Notes under the pieces: generated by a model
Seen by the model: only the letters and a program-made list of their open reading frames with translations
Databases searched by the model: none
Told to the model about the DNA's origin: nothing
Source: Atopobiaceae bacterium
GTDB taxonomy: Bacteria > Actinomycetota > Coriobacteriia > Coriobacteriales > Atopobiaceae
NCBI GenBank assembly: GCA_017510785.1
Contig: JAFWMH010000070.1
Span: forward strand, 39,712 to 103,711
DNA length: 64,000 nucleotides
Direction: 5' to 3'
Shown here: positions 24,141 to 32,747 of the stretch, piece by piece
Position numbering within the stretch: position 1 is the first letter of the stretch
Layout: each line of letters starts with the position of its first letter
Made by a program: the position numbers and the translations under genes

Positions 24141-24225
24141 GCAAATCGGGAAGTGGCCCGGAGAAACAGCCGCGCGCAGTTCCGCAGGAACGAGGACTGT
24201 TTGAGCACGGCGTTCTCCGGGCCGC
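24141..24225 (+). repeat. Dispersed structured element, copy 1
   Basis: The outer stem GGCCCGGAGAA (24155-24165) pairs with TTCTCCGGGCC (24213-24223). Inside are GCCG/CGGC, CAG/CTG and a GTTCC-GCA-GGAAC hairpin. The loop holds the shared core AGCCGCGCGCAGTTCCGCAG. Other copies are at 31051-31124, 38757-38800, 43225-43320 and 59717-59803. Confidence 0.75.
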
Positions 24226-24314
24226 GATGCCGATGACGCATGCACGGTGTTAACGGTTTCGTTAGAATGGTTTACCGTACACATGCGGACGGTGCAAGCG
24301 CGCGGGGAGGCTCC

Positions 24315-26684
24315 ATGACACTAGAAGAAATCGGGCTTGACCAATCGGCAGTGGTGGAGCGAGTAAACGGCGAAGGTGCACTTCGGCAACACTTTTTGGA
24401 CATGGGCATTATTCCCGGCGCCGAGGTCACGGTGGTGCAGTACGCTCCGATGGGCGATCCCATGGAACTGCGCATTCACGGATACGAACTCACGCTACGC
24501 ATGGCCGAAGCTGCTCTCATCGACGTTGCTCCCGTCCCGCAGCACGTCGAAGTGCCGACGTCGGGACGAGGCGACGAGCCGGCTCCCGCGCGTCATCGCG
24601 AGCATCCGCATCCAGGCCTTGGCGAGACGGGAAAGTTCCATCCCAAGGGCTCGGGCGAAGCCCTTCCCGACGATACGATTCTCACCTTTGCCCTTGTCGG
24701 TAACCAAAACTGTGGCAAAACGACCCTCTTCAACGAGCTTACGGGGTCCAACCAGCATGTGGGCAACTTCCCCGGCGTTACCGTCGACCGCAAGGACGGC
24801 GTTATTCGCGGCCACGCCAACACGTTGGTAACGGACTTGCCTGGCATCTACTCCATGTCGCCATATTCGGCGGAAGAGCTCGTTTCGCGCGACTTTGTGC
24901 TCCACGAGCACCCGCACGGGATTATCAACATCGTGGATGCCACCAACATCGAGCGCAACCTCTACCTCACCATGCAATGCCTCGAAATGAATACCCCCAT
25001 GGTCGTTGCGCTCAACATGATGGACGAGCTTACGGGCAATGGCGGTTCCGTAGACATCAACCGCATGGAGGAGCGGCTCGGCGTGCCGGTAATTCCCATT
25101 TGCGCTTCGAAGGGCGAAGGCGTTGAGGAAGTCGTGCGCCACGCGCTGCATGTTGCGCATTTTCAGGAACGACCGCCACGCCTCGACTTTTGCTGGCCCG
25201 ACGATAATGGCGGCGCGGTGCACCGGTGTTTGCACGCCGTGGCGCACCTCATCGAGGATCATGCCAAGCGTGCCGACTTACCTTTGCGCTTTGCCGCAAG
25301 CAAGGCGATTGAGGGTGACGAGCTCATAGTTTCACAGCTGGGTCTCGACCAAAACGAACGCGAGACGCTCGACCACATTGTGCGGCAAATGGAGAAGGAG
25401 CGTGGCCTCGACGCGAGCGCTGCCATGGCCGACATGCGCTACTCTTTTATCTACAAGGTATGTGACAAATGCGTCGTAAAGCCGCGCGAAAGCAAGGAAC
25501 ACAAGCGCAGCCGTGCGATTGACCGTATCCTCACGGGCAAATGGACGGCGATTCCTGCGTTCATAGGCATCATGGGGCTTATCTTCATTTTGACGTTCAA
25601 TGTTTTTGGCGCCTGGATGCAGGGGCGGTTCGAGGACGTCATCGGGCTCGCGATTGGAATGGCGGACGAGGCGATGGCGACTGCTGGCGTGAGTCCGGTG
25701 GTGCACAGCCTTATGGTGGATGGCGTGCTTGAGGGCGTGGGCTCGGTGCTCTCGTTCATGCCCATCATCGTAGTGATGTTCTTCTTCCTCTCGTTGCTGG
25801 AGGATTCCGGCTACCTTGCGCGCGTGGCGTTTTTTATGGATAAGCTCCTGCGCAGGATTGGCCTTTCGGGCCGCTCCATAGTGCCCATGCTCATTGGCTT
25901 TGGGTGCTCGGTGCCGGCCATAATGTCCACGCGTACGCTACCTTCGGATCGCGACCGCCGCATGACGATTTTGCTTACGCCATTTATGAGTTGTACGGCC
26001 AAGCTGCCCATCTACGCCTTCTTTGTTAACGCGTTTTTTCCCAAACAAGGCGGCCTCGTGATGGTTGGCCTCTATGTGCTGGGCATTGCGCTGGGCATTG
26101 TTGCCGCCAAGGTGTACAGCACGTTTGTGTTTACGGGCGAAGCCGTGCCGCTCGTGCTCGAGCTGCCTAATTATCGCATGCCGAGCGTGCGAAGCGTGGT
26201 TCAACTCATGTGGGAAAAGGCGAAGGACTTCCTGCAGCGGGCGTTCTCCGTAATCCTCATGGCAACCATCGTCGTGTGGTTCCTCTCGCACTTCGATTTG
26301 CATCTCAACATGGTTGCCGACGAGGGCGCGAGCATCCTTGCCGTGCTGGCGGGTGGGCTTGTGCCCATCCTTGCTCCCTTGGGTTTGGGCGACTGGCGCA
26401 TTGGGACTGCGCTCATCAGCGGCTTTATGGCCAAGGAGAGCGTGGTGGCCGTTATGCAGGAACTCTTCTCGATGCCTGGTGGCGTGGCTGCGGCACTGAC
26501 GACGGCGCAGGCTGTTTGCGTGCTGGTGTTCTCGTTGCTGTACACGCCGTGCGTGGCGGCCATTGCGGCAGTCAAGCGCGAGCTTGGCTATGGCTGGGCG
26601 GCAAGTGTCGTGGTTGGCCAATGTGCGATTGCTTGGGTTGCCACGCTCATCGTCAGGCTGATTTGCACCGCTTTGGGCATGTAG
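24315..26684 (+). CDS. feoB: Fused ferrous iron transporter FeoA-FeoB
   Basis: A 789-aa single chain combining FeoA and FeoB. Residues 1-75 are the SH3-like FeoA domain (GALRQHFLDMGIIPGAEVTV). A His-rich linker follows. The GTPase domain starts at about 130 with G1 GNQNCGKTT, G3 DLPG and G4 NMMDE. The rest is the membrane domain with two Gate motifs (FGCSVPAIMSTRTL and a later CTAKLPIYAFF segment), ending VVGQCAIAWVATLIV. It imports Fe2+ across the cytoplasmic membrane. The start at 24315 has GGGGAGG 4 bases upstream, and a TAGAAT box lies at 24263. FeoA and FeoB are usually separate genes, but fused forms are known in some anaerobes. Confidence 0.95.
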   Translation: MTLEEIGLDQSAVVERVNGEGALRQHFLDMGIIPGAEVTVVQYAPMGDPMELRIHGYELTLRMAEAALIDVAPVPQHVEVPTSGRGDEPAPARHREHPHPGLGETGKFHPKGSGEALPDDTILTFALVGNQNCGKTTLFNELTGSNQHVGNFPGVTVDRKDGVIRGHANTLVTDLPGIYSMSPYSAEELVSRDFVLHEHPHGIINIVDATNIERNLYLTMQCLEMNTPMVVALNMMDELTGNGGSVDINRMEERLGVPVIPICASKGEGVEEVVRHALHVAHFQERPPRLDFCWPDDNGGAVHRCLHAVAHLIEDHAKRADLPLRFAASKAIEGDELIVSQLGLDQNERETLDHIVRQMEKERGLDASAAMADMRYSFIYKVCDKCVVKPRESKEHKRSRAIDRILTGKWTAIPAFIGIMGLIFILTFNVFGAWMQGRFEDVIGLAIGMADEAMATAGVSPVVHSLMVDGVLEGVGSVLSFMPIIVVMFFFLSLLEDSGYLARVAFFMDKLLRRIGLSGRSIVPMLIGFGCSVPAIMSTRTLPSDRDRRMTILLTPFMSCTAKLPIYAFFVNAFFPKQGGLVMVGLYVLGIALGIVAAKVYSTFVFTGEAVPLVLELPNYRMPSVRSVVQLMWEKAKDFLQRAFSVILMATIVVWFLSHFDLHLNMVADEGASILAVLAGGLVPILAPLGLGDWRIGTALISGFMAKESVVAVMQELFSMPGGVAAALTTAQAVCVLVFSLLYTPCVAAIAAVKRELGYGWAASVVVGQCAIAWVATLIVRLICTALGM

Positions 26685-26837
26685 TCTCGGCACAAGTCCG
26701 CAAAACAAACATCCGAGGAAAACGTCTCGCGTTCGTATACCGTCTGTTGCCGTACGCTGGGGCAACCTGCCGCGCACATCAAACCTTATTGCGCTAGAAT
26801 GGTGCACGTTCGTTTACACCACGCGAGAGGAGCGTTT

Positions 26838-27776
26838 ATGAGCAAGGTACTGGGTATCGACATTGGCGGTACGAGCATCAAGGCGGGCATGTTCTCCACG
26901 GAGGGCGAGCTTCAGGCCGTTACGAAGATCCCTACGGGCGAGATTACGAGCGAGGCTGCCTTTGCCGTCGTGACGGAGGGCCTAAAGAAGCTCCTGGCCG
27001 ACAATGGCGTCTCGCCTGACGACGTGGTGGCCGTAGGTCTCGACGTGCCCGGTCCGGTGGACGATGACGGCAAGGTTGGCATGCTGGCCAACATCGAGCT
27101 CGATCCCAAGGGCTTGCAAAAGGCCATTAAGCGCGTGTTTAAGAATGCCAACCTCGCGTTCATTAACGACGCAAACGCGGCGGCGCTCGGTGAGCTGTGG
27201 CAGGGCACCGCAAAGGACGCAAGCAGCTTCGTACTCGTGGCGCTTGGGACCGGCGTCGGTGGCGGAGTTGTTACGGATGGCAAGATCGTGAGTGGCGCAT
27301 TCGGTGCCGGTGGCGAGATTGGTCACATCACCGTGAATCGCGACGAGCAGCTTTCGTGTGGCTGCGGTCGTCAGGGCTGCCTGGAGCAGTACAGCTCTGC
27401 GACGGGCGTCGTGCGCCTGTACAAGGTTGAGTGTGCCAACCGTGGGACCGAACCCGTCAAGCTCGACGGTCCCACCGATACCCTCTCGGTGTTCAACGCC
27501 TGCCGCGCCGGCGACGAGGCGGCACAGGCGGCGATTCAAAAAATGGCCGACTACTTGGGCTATGCTCTCGCGCAAATCTCCGTCATTATGGACCCGCAAA
27601 TGTATTTGCTCGGTGGCGGCGTGAGTGGTGGCTTCGATTTGTTCGCCGAGAGCCTGCGTAACTCGTTCCGCAAGTATTGCCTGGCGCCTTCCATCAGCAC
27701 GCGCATTCTGCCGGCGAGCTTGGGCAACGACGCCGCCATGTACGGCAGTGCGTATCAGGCCATGCAAGGCAAATAG
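26838..27776 (+). CDS. ROK-family sugar kinase, probably glucokinase
   Basis: A 312-aa ROK protein. It begins LGIDIGGTSIKAG (ATP phosphate loop), has NDANAAALGE with the catalytic Asp, the glycine-rich LGTGVGGGVV, and the ROK zinc site GHITV plus CGCGRQGCLE. ROK enzymes phosphorylate glucose or related sugars, including N-acetylmannosamine. A glucokinase role is most likely; nagA two genes downstream makes an amino-sugar substrate worth considering. Unlike ROK repressors it has no helix-turn-helix. The start at 26838 follows GAGAGGAG, and a TAGAAT box lies at 26795-26800. A terminator separates it from the flavodoxin gene. Confidence 0.88.
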   Translation: MSKVLGIDIGGTSIKAGMFSTEGELQAVTKIPTGEITSEAAFAVVTEGLKKLLADNGVSPDDVVAVGLDVPGPVDDDGKVGMLANIELDPKGLQKAIKRVFKNANLAFINDANAAALGELWQGTAKDASSFVLVALGTGVGGGVVTDGKIVSGAFGAGGEIGHITVNRDEQLSCGCGRQGCLEQYSSATGVVRLYKVECANRGTEPVKLDGPTDTLSVFNACRAGDEAAQAAIQKMADYLGYALAQISVIMDPQMYLLGGGVSGGFDLFAESLRNSFRKYCLAPSISTRILPASLGNDAAMYGSAYQAMQGK

Positions 27777-27815
27777 AGCGCACGGTCCGTTTAGGGGAAC
27801 GGCTTAAACAGGGGC

Positions 27816-27860
27816 GGCGCGGAAATACTGTCCATCGCAGTTTTCCGCGCCCGTCTTTTA
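27816..27860 (+). terminator. Terminator after the ROK kinase
   Basis: GGCGCGGAAA (27816-27825) pairs with TTTCCGCGCC (27842-27851), extended by CTG/CAG near the loop, and is followed by GTCTTTTACTT. A good intrinsic terminator, ending 31 bases before the flavodoxin start. Confidence 0.75.
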
Positions 27861-27890
27861 CTTGATTCATCAGTTCGCTAAGGAGAACAC

Positions 27891-28445
27891 ATGAACGTTG
27901 CAATACGTTATCAGTCGCGTGGTGGTCACGTTAAGGAGATGGCCGAGATTATTTCGAGCGGCATCGACATCGAGCCCATCTCAGTCGACGACCCGCGGGC
28001 ACCGATTAAGAAGCCGGTTGACGTGCTGTTCATCGGCGGTGCGCTCTACGCATTTAAGCTCGATCCAAGCATGGAGGAGTTCATCGAGAGCATTCCCGAG
28101 GGCATGGTGCGTGTTGCCATCGTGTTCGGTAGCTCTGCGCTCACGCGTCGGCCCATCTACCTCATGCAGGAGCGTCTCAAGGCCAAAGGCATCGACATCA
28201 ATCCTTCGGCGGTGTACATGCGTGGTAAGCCCAAACCGTATTTGGCCGAAATCGTTCCGGACTGGGCGCAGCGCGAGGTGGCGAAGATCAAGAAGCAAAT
28301 TGACGAGGGGACGTACGGAAAGGAACCCGACGCGCCCATCGTGCAAATGCTCAAGAACGCCGAAGAGAAAAAGGCCGCGAAGGCCGCGAAGGACGAAAAA
28401 GCGGGGGCCGACGGGTCCGCCGTCTCGAATGGGGATAGCGAGTAG
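27891..28445 (+). CDS. Flavodoxin-like protein
   Basis: A 184-aa protein with a flavodoxin-type fold: an N-terminal strand (MNVAIRYQSRGGHVKEMAEI) for FMN phosphate binding, a VDVLFIGGALYAFKLD strand-loop, and VRVAIVFGSSAL. Residues 155-184 are a charged, Lys/Ala-rich tail (EEKKAAKAAKDEK) of likely disordered nature. The phosphate-loop Ser/Thr pattern is weaker than in classic flavodoxins, so FMN binding is likely but unproven. AAGGAGAA precedes the ATG. nagA starts 12 bases after its stop, so it heads a three-gene operon (flavodoxin, nagA, TIR protein). Confidence 0.75.
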   Translation: MNVAIRYQSRGGHVKEMAEIISSGIDIEPISVDDPRAPIKKPVDVLFIGGALYAFKLDPSMEEFIESIPEGMVRVAIVFGSSALTRRPIYLMQERLKAKGIDINPSAVYMRGKPKPYLAEIVPDWAQREVAKIKKQIDEGTYGKEPDAPIVQMLKNAEEKKAAKAAKDEKAGADGSAVSNGDSE

Positions 28446-28457
28446 GAAGGGAACGTC

Positions 28458-29624
28458 ATGGAAAGGTATGCCATCGTATCGAACAAGCTCGTCCTGCCTG
28501 GTGGCATCGACGGCTTCGGGTATCTTATGATCGAAGACGGCAAGTTCGGGCAGGTGAGCATCGACCGTCCCGAGGGCGTGCGCATTGTGGACCGCACGGG
28601 CTGCTGGGTGGCGCCTGGCTTCGTCGACACGCACATTCACGGATTCGTCGGACATGACGTTATGGACTGCGACCCGGCTGCCGTTACCTCGATTTGCGAG
28701 GCGCTTGCTCGTGTGGGCACTACGAGCTGGCTTGCCACAACGCTTACCGCGGGCAGCGATACGACGGGCGAGGCGTGCGCGAGCGTGGCCGCTGCCGTCG
28801 CCGCGCAAAAGGCCGACCCCGATTTTGTGGGAACGCGCACGCAGGGCATCTTCCTCGAGGGGCCCTTCTTTACCGAGGAGCACAAGGGTGCGCAAAACCC
28901 GAAGTATTTGGTCGATCCAAGCTTCGAGGTGCTGCAGGGTTGGCAAGAGGCAGCAGGTGGCCTCATTCGCAAGAGTGCGCTCGCGCCCGAGCGTGCGGGC
29001 TCGGTTGACTACGTCGCCCAAGCGACGGCGGCGGGTGTTGCCTGCGCAATTGGCCACAGCTCTGCCTCCTATGGCGACGCCGTGGCGGCCGTTCTGGCTG
29101 GTGCGCGCGTTGTGGTGCATACGTACAATGGCATGGCCGACCTTGGCCATCGCGATCCCGGCATCGTGGGGTGCGCGATGACAAGCCCCGGCCTCTATGC
29201 TGAGCTCATTTGCGATGGCATGCATGTGGACCCGGTGGCTTGCGACGCACTCGTGAGGTCAAAGGGTTGGGAGCACGTTGTGCTCATCACCGACTGCCTG
29301 AGCTGTGGCGGTTTGCCCGACGGCGACTACTTCATCGGCGAGCTGCCCATCGAGCTGCGTGGCGGGGCGGCCTACCTCAAGGATGCCGGCAACCTCGCAG
29401 GCAGCACGCTTACCATGGCGAAGGCCGTGCGTAACGTGGTGGACTGGGGTATGGTTACGGCCGAGCAGGCCATTCGCATGGGTACCGAGGTTGCCGCACG
29501 CTCCTGTGGCATCTACGACCGCTGTGGTCGCATTCTGCCCGGGCGCGACGCCGACCTCGTGGTGCTCGACTCGAACTTGGGGCTCGTGGAGACGTACGTC
29601 GGCGGCAAGCTGGTCGAAGCGTAG
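28458..29624 (+). CDS. nagA: N-acetylglucosamine-6-phosphate deacetylase
   Basis: A 388-aa amidohydrolase that removes acetate from GlcNAc-6-phosphate in amino-sugar breakdown and cell-wall recycling. It shows the metal motif GFVDTHIHGFVGHD, LEGPFF with the metal Glu, GHSSASYGD, HTYNGM and the catalytic Asp region LITDCLSCGG. GGAAGGGAAC lies before the ATG. It sits between the flavodoxin and TIR genes with gaps of 12 and 10 bases. No nagB or sugar transporter gene is next to it. The close linkage to a TIR-domain gene is unusual. Confidence 0.92.
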   Translation: MERYAIVSNKLVLPGGIDGFGYLMIEDGKFGQVSIDRPEGVRIVDRTGCWVAPGFVDTHIHGFVGHDVMDCDPAAVTSICEALARVGTTSWLATTLTAGSDTTGEACASVAAAVAAQKADPDFVGTRTQGIFLEGPFFTEEHKGAQNPKYLVDPSFEVLQGWQEAAGGLIRKSALAPERAGSVDYVAQATAAGVACAIGHSSASYGDAVAAVLAGARVVVHTYNGMADLGHRDPGIVGCAMTSPGLYAELICDGMHVDPVACDALVRSKGWEHVVLITDCLSCGGLPDGDYFIGELPIELRGGAAYLKDAGNLAGSTLTMAKAVRNVVDWGMVTAEQAIRMGTEVAARSCGIYDRCGRILPGRDADLVVLDSNLGLVETYVGGKLVEA

Positions 29625-29634
29625 GACGAACACG

Positions 29635-31047
29635 ATGAGCGGGTCGGTTCCCACGTATTCGCTCGCGGTCGCCGTGGCACTCGCGCTCTCGGAGGAGGGT
29701 ATCGATTTGCTCCGAGTGCCTCGGCGACTGGTTTCCTACGTTATAGACGTGGCTGATTCCGATGATCGCGAGGTGATTGCGTTTTCGCTCAACTGCGACG
29801 AGGAGCTTCTCGTGCCCTATGTGCGCGCCGCGGAGCAGGGAAGCGCCAAGGCACTCGAAGATGCCAGCAGTCGGGCCGCCATGCTGCTCAGCAACCAGCG
29901 CTTCATCGTGGAGGACGTTTCCGTGCAAGTCTCTCGTGCCATTGCAAGCGGTATTGCTCACGAGCTCGGCATTGTGTTGTCGCCAGAATACGAGATTGCA
30001 GCAATTCCGTACGATGCTTTCGTGTGCTGTCGCGAAGCCATAGAGGCGACGGGTGCCAGTACCGGTGATGGCAAGATTGCCGAGCAAGTGTATAGGGTGC
30101 TTACGCGTGCGGGCTTGCGCGTGTTTTATCCGCGTCTTTCGTTGGCAAAAGAGCCTCTTCATATGCACGACGCGCGTTGCGACCAGGCGCTAGGCGTTGC
30201 GAAGTCGTTGCTTGTGGTGTGTGGCGACGCGTACAATGCCGACTCCCTGTGGGTGAGGTCACTTTGGACACGCTACCTCGAGTTGCATCCGGAGGAGCCT
30301 GAGCGCGTGGTGCCATGCGCGAGAAAAGCCGAGGTCTCGGGGCTCCCGGAGGGTCTGAAGCGGATGCAGCCCTGCGTGTTCGATGTGCCCTACGCTCCGA
30401 GGGAGCTGTGGCAACGGGTTGTCGTGCTCGCACAAACCGAGTTCAAGATGCCACAAAGTTCGTCGCAAACTTCGAGCAGCTTGGCAGCACGGCCCATCGA
30501 GGCAAAACGTGTGCAGAAGTGGCAGCAAGCGCAAGACCTGCGCTATTGCGTAGAAGAGGTGCAGGTGGAGGGGGGCAAGGCCCAACTCGTGTTCTTCAAG
30601 CGAACGAAGCTTGGGAGCGCTACCGTTTTTGCAAGTTTTAAGGTTTTAGACAAAACCCTCAACCGTCATGTGAGGGGCCTCTGTTTGGGCGAGGAGGGCT
30701 ACATCCAAACAGACACCAACTGGGCACTTCAGTCGGTCCGAGCGGGAGAGGTGGATGCGAGCGCTCGTCCGATATTTCTCACCATTCGCTGGGAGCCGGT
30801 TTCGTTCGCAGATGGGCGTTTGGTGCTAAGAATCCAAAACCTCGGAGACGAACCCTGCGCGCTTAACGACGTTTCGCTGCTGGTGGATGGAACTCCGCGC
30901 AGTATGGTTCGTTTGGAGGCGCGCGAGAGCGTTCCGGCCCATCGTACGCGAAACGAGTCGTACCCGCTCTTCGGATGGGCGCGTTCGGTGCTTGAGCGGC
31001 GTGCTCCGTTCGATTTGTACATCTCGGGTCGTAAGGTCAACGGATAG
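29635..31047 (+). CDS. TIR-domain protein with N-terminal NCD-type helical domain
   Basis: A 470-aa protein. Residues 10-115 are a helical domain (DLLRVPRRLVSYVID, SLNCDEELLVPY, SAKALEDASSRAAMLL) shared with the two zinc-ribbon proteins at 35354 and 36984. Residues 125-265 are a TIR domain: YDAFVCCREA, the LTRAGLRVFYPRLSL strand and loop, AKSLLVVCGDAYNADSLWV. Such domains often cleave NAD+ or act as adaptors. At the usual catalytic Glu there seems to be Asp179 (MHDARCDQAL), so activity is uncertain. The final 170 residues are beta-rich and unrecognised. There is no signal peptide. ATG at 29635 is 10 bases after the nagA stop, so it is likely co-transcribed. It might be a defence or stress effector, but no partner (ThsA, SIR2, NLR) is nearby. 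Confidence 0.8.
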   Translation: MSGSVPTYSLAVAVALALSEEGIDLLRVPRRLVSYVIDVADSDDREVIAFSLNCDEELLVPYVRAAEQGSAKALEDASSRAAMLLSNQRFIVEDVSVQVSRAIASGIAHELGIVLSPEYEIAAIPYDAFVCCREAIEATGASTGDGKIAEQVYRVLTRAGLRVFYPRLSLAKEPLHMHDARCDQALGVAKSLLVVCGDAYNADSLWVRSLWTRYLELHPEEPERVVPCARKAEVSGLPEGLKRMQPCVFDVPYAPRELWQRVVVLAQTEFKMPQSSSQTSSSLAARPIEAKRVQKWQQAQDLRYCVEEVQVEGGKAQLVFFKRTKLGSATVFASFKVLDKTLNRHVRGLCLGEEGYIQTDTNWALQSVRAGEVDASARPIFLTIRWEPVSFADGRLVLRIQNLGDEPCALNDVSLLVDGTPRSMVRLEARESVPAHRTRNESYPLFGWARSVLERRAPFDLYISGRKVNG

Positions 31048-31050
31048 GTG

Positions 31051-31124
31051 CGTGGCCGGAGGGCAAAGCCCAAGCAGCTGTCAGGCCTGCGAAACTGCGC
31101 GCGGCTGCTCCTCAGAGCCACGCC
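31051..31124 (-). repeat. Dispersed structured element, copy 3 (inverted)
   Basis: On the minus strand this matches the core GGAGCAGCCGCGCGCAGTTT followed by CGCAGG. The outer stem is partly decayed (GTGGCTCTGAGG against CCTCCGGCCAC). It starts 4 bases after the TIR gene stop and is the only copy in reverse orientation. Confidence 0.65.
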
Positions 31125-31166
31125 ACGCTCTGCGTGTTCGCAAGTCCTGTGTTATCGGCCTTTCCG

Positions 31167-31195
31167 TGGCACGCCGCGCTTCGGTGTGCTATACT
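31167..31195 (+). promoter_or_regulatory. Probable promoter of the pheST T-box transcript
   Basis: A TATACT box at 31190-31195 with a weak TGGCAC -35-like hexamer 17 bases upstream (31167-31172). It lies just before the first T-box stem, so transcription would begin near 31203. Confidence 0.5.
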
Positions 31196-31202
31196 CCCGC
31201 CT

Positions 31203-31577
31203 TACGGCGATGACGGAGAGGTTTGCGCGTCGAATGCTCGAGCGCCAGAGAGGGTGCCCTTGGCTGGAAGGTGCCTGCGCGGGCGATGCGTGGAGTTCAC
31301 TCCCGAGCTGCGACCTTAACGGAACTGCGGCGTGGACGGCCTGGCTGGGCCGGTTCGTGTTTGGGTTTATCTAAAACGAAGCGAAGATAAACCCGCAACA
31401 AGCTCACGATGCAGGACTCAGTAGGGAAGCCGTTTGTCTCACGAAACGAGGCGAGGAGCTGTTAGGTTCCTATGAGTGGGGTACCCGGAGAAACAACCGA
31501 CGTGCCCAACCGAGGTGGTACCGCGGAATCATCCGTCCTTGGAAGCGCAATGGCGCACCGAGGGCGGCTTTTGTTTG
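31203..31577 (+). promoter_or_regulatory. T-box riboswitch for phenylalanyl-tRNA
   Basis: A 375-base leader with T-box features. Stem I has the distal AGAGAGG and GGCTGGAAGG elements (31251-31272) and a specifier loop GGAGTTCACTCCCGAG whose TTC codon (31296-31298) specifies Phe. The T-box sequence AGGTGGTACCGCGG is at 31513-31526 and its GGTACC... region can bind the tRNA acceptor end. The competing terminator follows: CCTTGG, inner GCGC-AATG-GCGC, CCGAGG, then TTTTGTTT (31533-31577). Uncharged tRNA-Phe should favour antitermination and raise pheST expression. Confidence 0.9.
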
Positions 31578-31594
31578 GAGAGAAGGAGTTCGGA

Positions 31595-32662
31595 ATGGCA
31601 ATGAAGGAAGAGTTGGAGGCCATCCAGGAGCAGGTTGTGATGAACCTGCAAGCCGCCAAAACGATGGACTCGCTCGAGCAGCTGCGCGTGAAGGTTTTGG
31701 GCAAGAAGGGTTCGCTCACGAGCATCATGCGCATGATGGGAAAGATTCCCCCCGAAGAGCGACCTGCAATGGGCAAGCTTGCCAACACGGTGCGCGCCAA
31801 CGTGGACAACGCCATAAAACAGCGGCGTGAGGATCTTACCAAGCAGGCGCTGCACGCGCGCATGCAGGCCGAGGCGGCCGACGTCACGTTGCCGGGTCGT
31901 CGCTTCACGCACGGTACGCAACATCTCATAAACCAGATTCGCGAGGAGATCGAGGACATCTTTTGCGGTTTGGGCTACATCGTGGCCGATGGACCCTACG
32001 TGGAGACGACCTACTACAACTTCACGGCACTCAATGCACCCGAGAACCATCCCAGCCGCTCGGCCAAGGACTCCTTCTACATTGAGGACAACGCGCCCGA
32101 GGGCAAACCGCCTCTCATGCTGGGCGACTCCGACGTGCTTTTGCGCACGCAGACCTCCGGCATGCAGGTGCACTACATGGAGGAGAACAAACCTCCCATC
32201 TACATGATTTGCCCGGGCACGGTGTTCCGCCCCGACACGCCCGATGCAAACCATCTGCCACAGTTCACGCAGGTAGAGGGTTTGGTCGTGGACGAAGGCA
32301 TCACGTTTGGTGACCTTAAAGGCACGCTTGACTACTTCTGCCGCGAGATTTTTGGCAAGGACCGCGCCACCCGCTACCGCCCGCACTTCTTCCCCTTCAC
32401 CGAGCCGAGCTGTGAAGTGGACGTGAGTTGTGGCGTGTGCCATGGCAAGGGCTGCCGCTTCTGCAAAAACGTGGGCTGGCTCGAAATCCTGGGCTGCGGC
32501 ATGGTGGATCCCAACGTGTTCCAGTATGTGGGCATCGACCCCGAGAAGTATACCGGCTTCGCCTTTGGCATTGGCGTGGAGCGCGTCGCGGCGCTGCGCT
32601 ACGACCTGCCCGACCTGCGCATGCTCATGGAAGGCGACATGCGCTTCCTGCGTCAGTTCTAA
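31595..32662 (+). CDS. pheS: Phenylalanine-tRNA ligase alpha subunit
   Basis: A 355-aa class II synthetase subunit carrying the catalytic site for charging tRNA-Phe; works as alpha2beta2 with PheT. An N-terminal coiled coil (residues 1-95) contacts tRNA. Motif 2 region is FRPDTPDANHLPQFTQVEGL and motif 3 GFAFGIGVERVAALRY. A Cys-rich stretch SCGVCHGKGCRFCKN (about 280-294) may bind zinc and is found in only part of the family. The start at 31595 has AGAAGGAG 6 bases upstream; the frame also stays open through the T-box, but those codons are leader. pheT follows after 85 bases. Confidence 0.97.
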   Translation: MAMKEELEAIQEQVVMNLQAAKTMDSLEQLRVKVLGKKGSLTSIMRMMGKIPPEERPAMGKLANTVRANVDNAIKQRREDLTKQALHARMQAEAADVTLPGRRFTHGTQHLINQIREEIEDIFCGLGYIVADGPYVETTYYNFTALNAPENHPSRSAKDSFYIEDNAPEGKPPLMLGDSDVLLRTQTSGMQVHYMEENKPPIYMICPGTVFRPDTPDANHLPQFTQVEGLVVDEGITFGDLKGTLDYFCREIFGKDRATRYRPHFFPFTEPSCEVDVSCGVCHGKGCRFCKNVGWLEILGCGMVDPNVFQYVGIDPEKYTGFAFGIGVERVAALRYDLPDLRMLMEGDMRFLRQF

Positions 32663-32668
32663 CGAAAC

Positions 32669-32697
32669 GTGACAACAGGATGCGTCCCCGTTGTCAC
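32669..32697 (+). promoter_or_regulatory. Hairpin between pheS and pheT
   Basis: GTGACAAC (32669-32676) pairs with GTTGTCAC (32690-32697), and GGA/TCC can close an inner TGCG loop. There is no T run, so it may protect mRNA or adjust the pheS/pheT ratio rather than terminate. Confidence 0.5.
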
Positions 32698-32747
32698 AAG
32701 GCAAGAAGTAGCGAAGGGCAAGACCCTTTTGATGGAAAGGCAAAGAA

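Noticed and set aside
29635..31047. Thoeris or CBASS defence operon around the TIR gene
   Set aside because: No ThsA, SIR2, cyclase or NLR gene lies nearby; neighbours are nagA and pheST. Defence remains possible but is unsupported.
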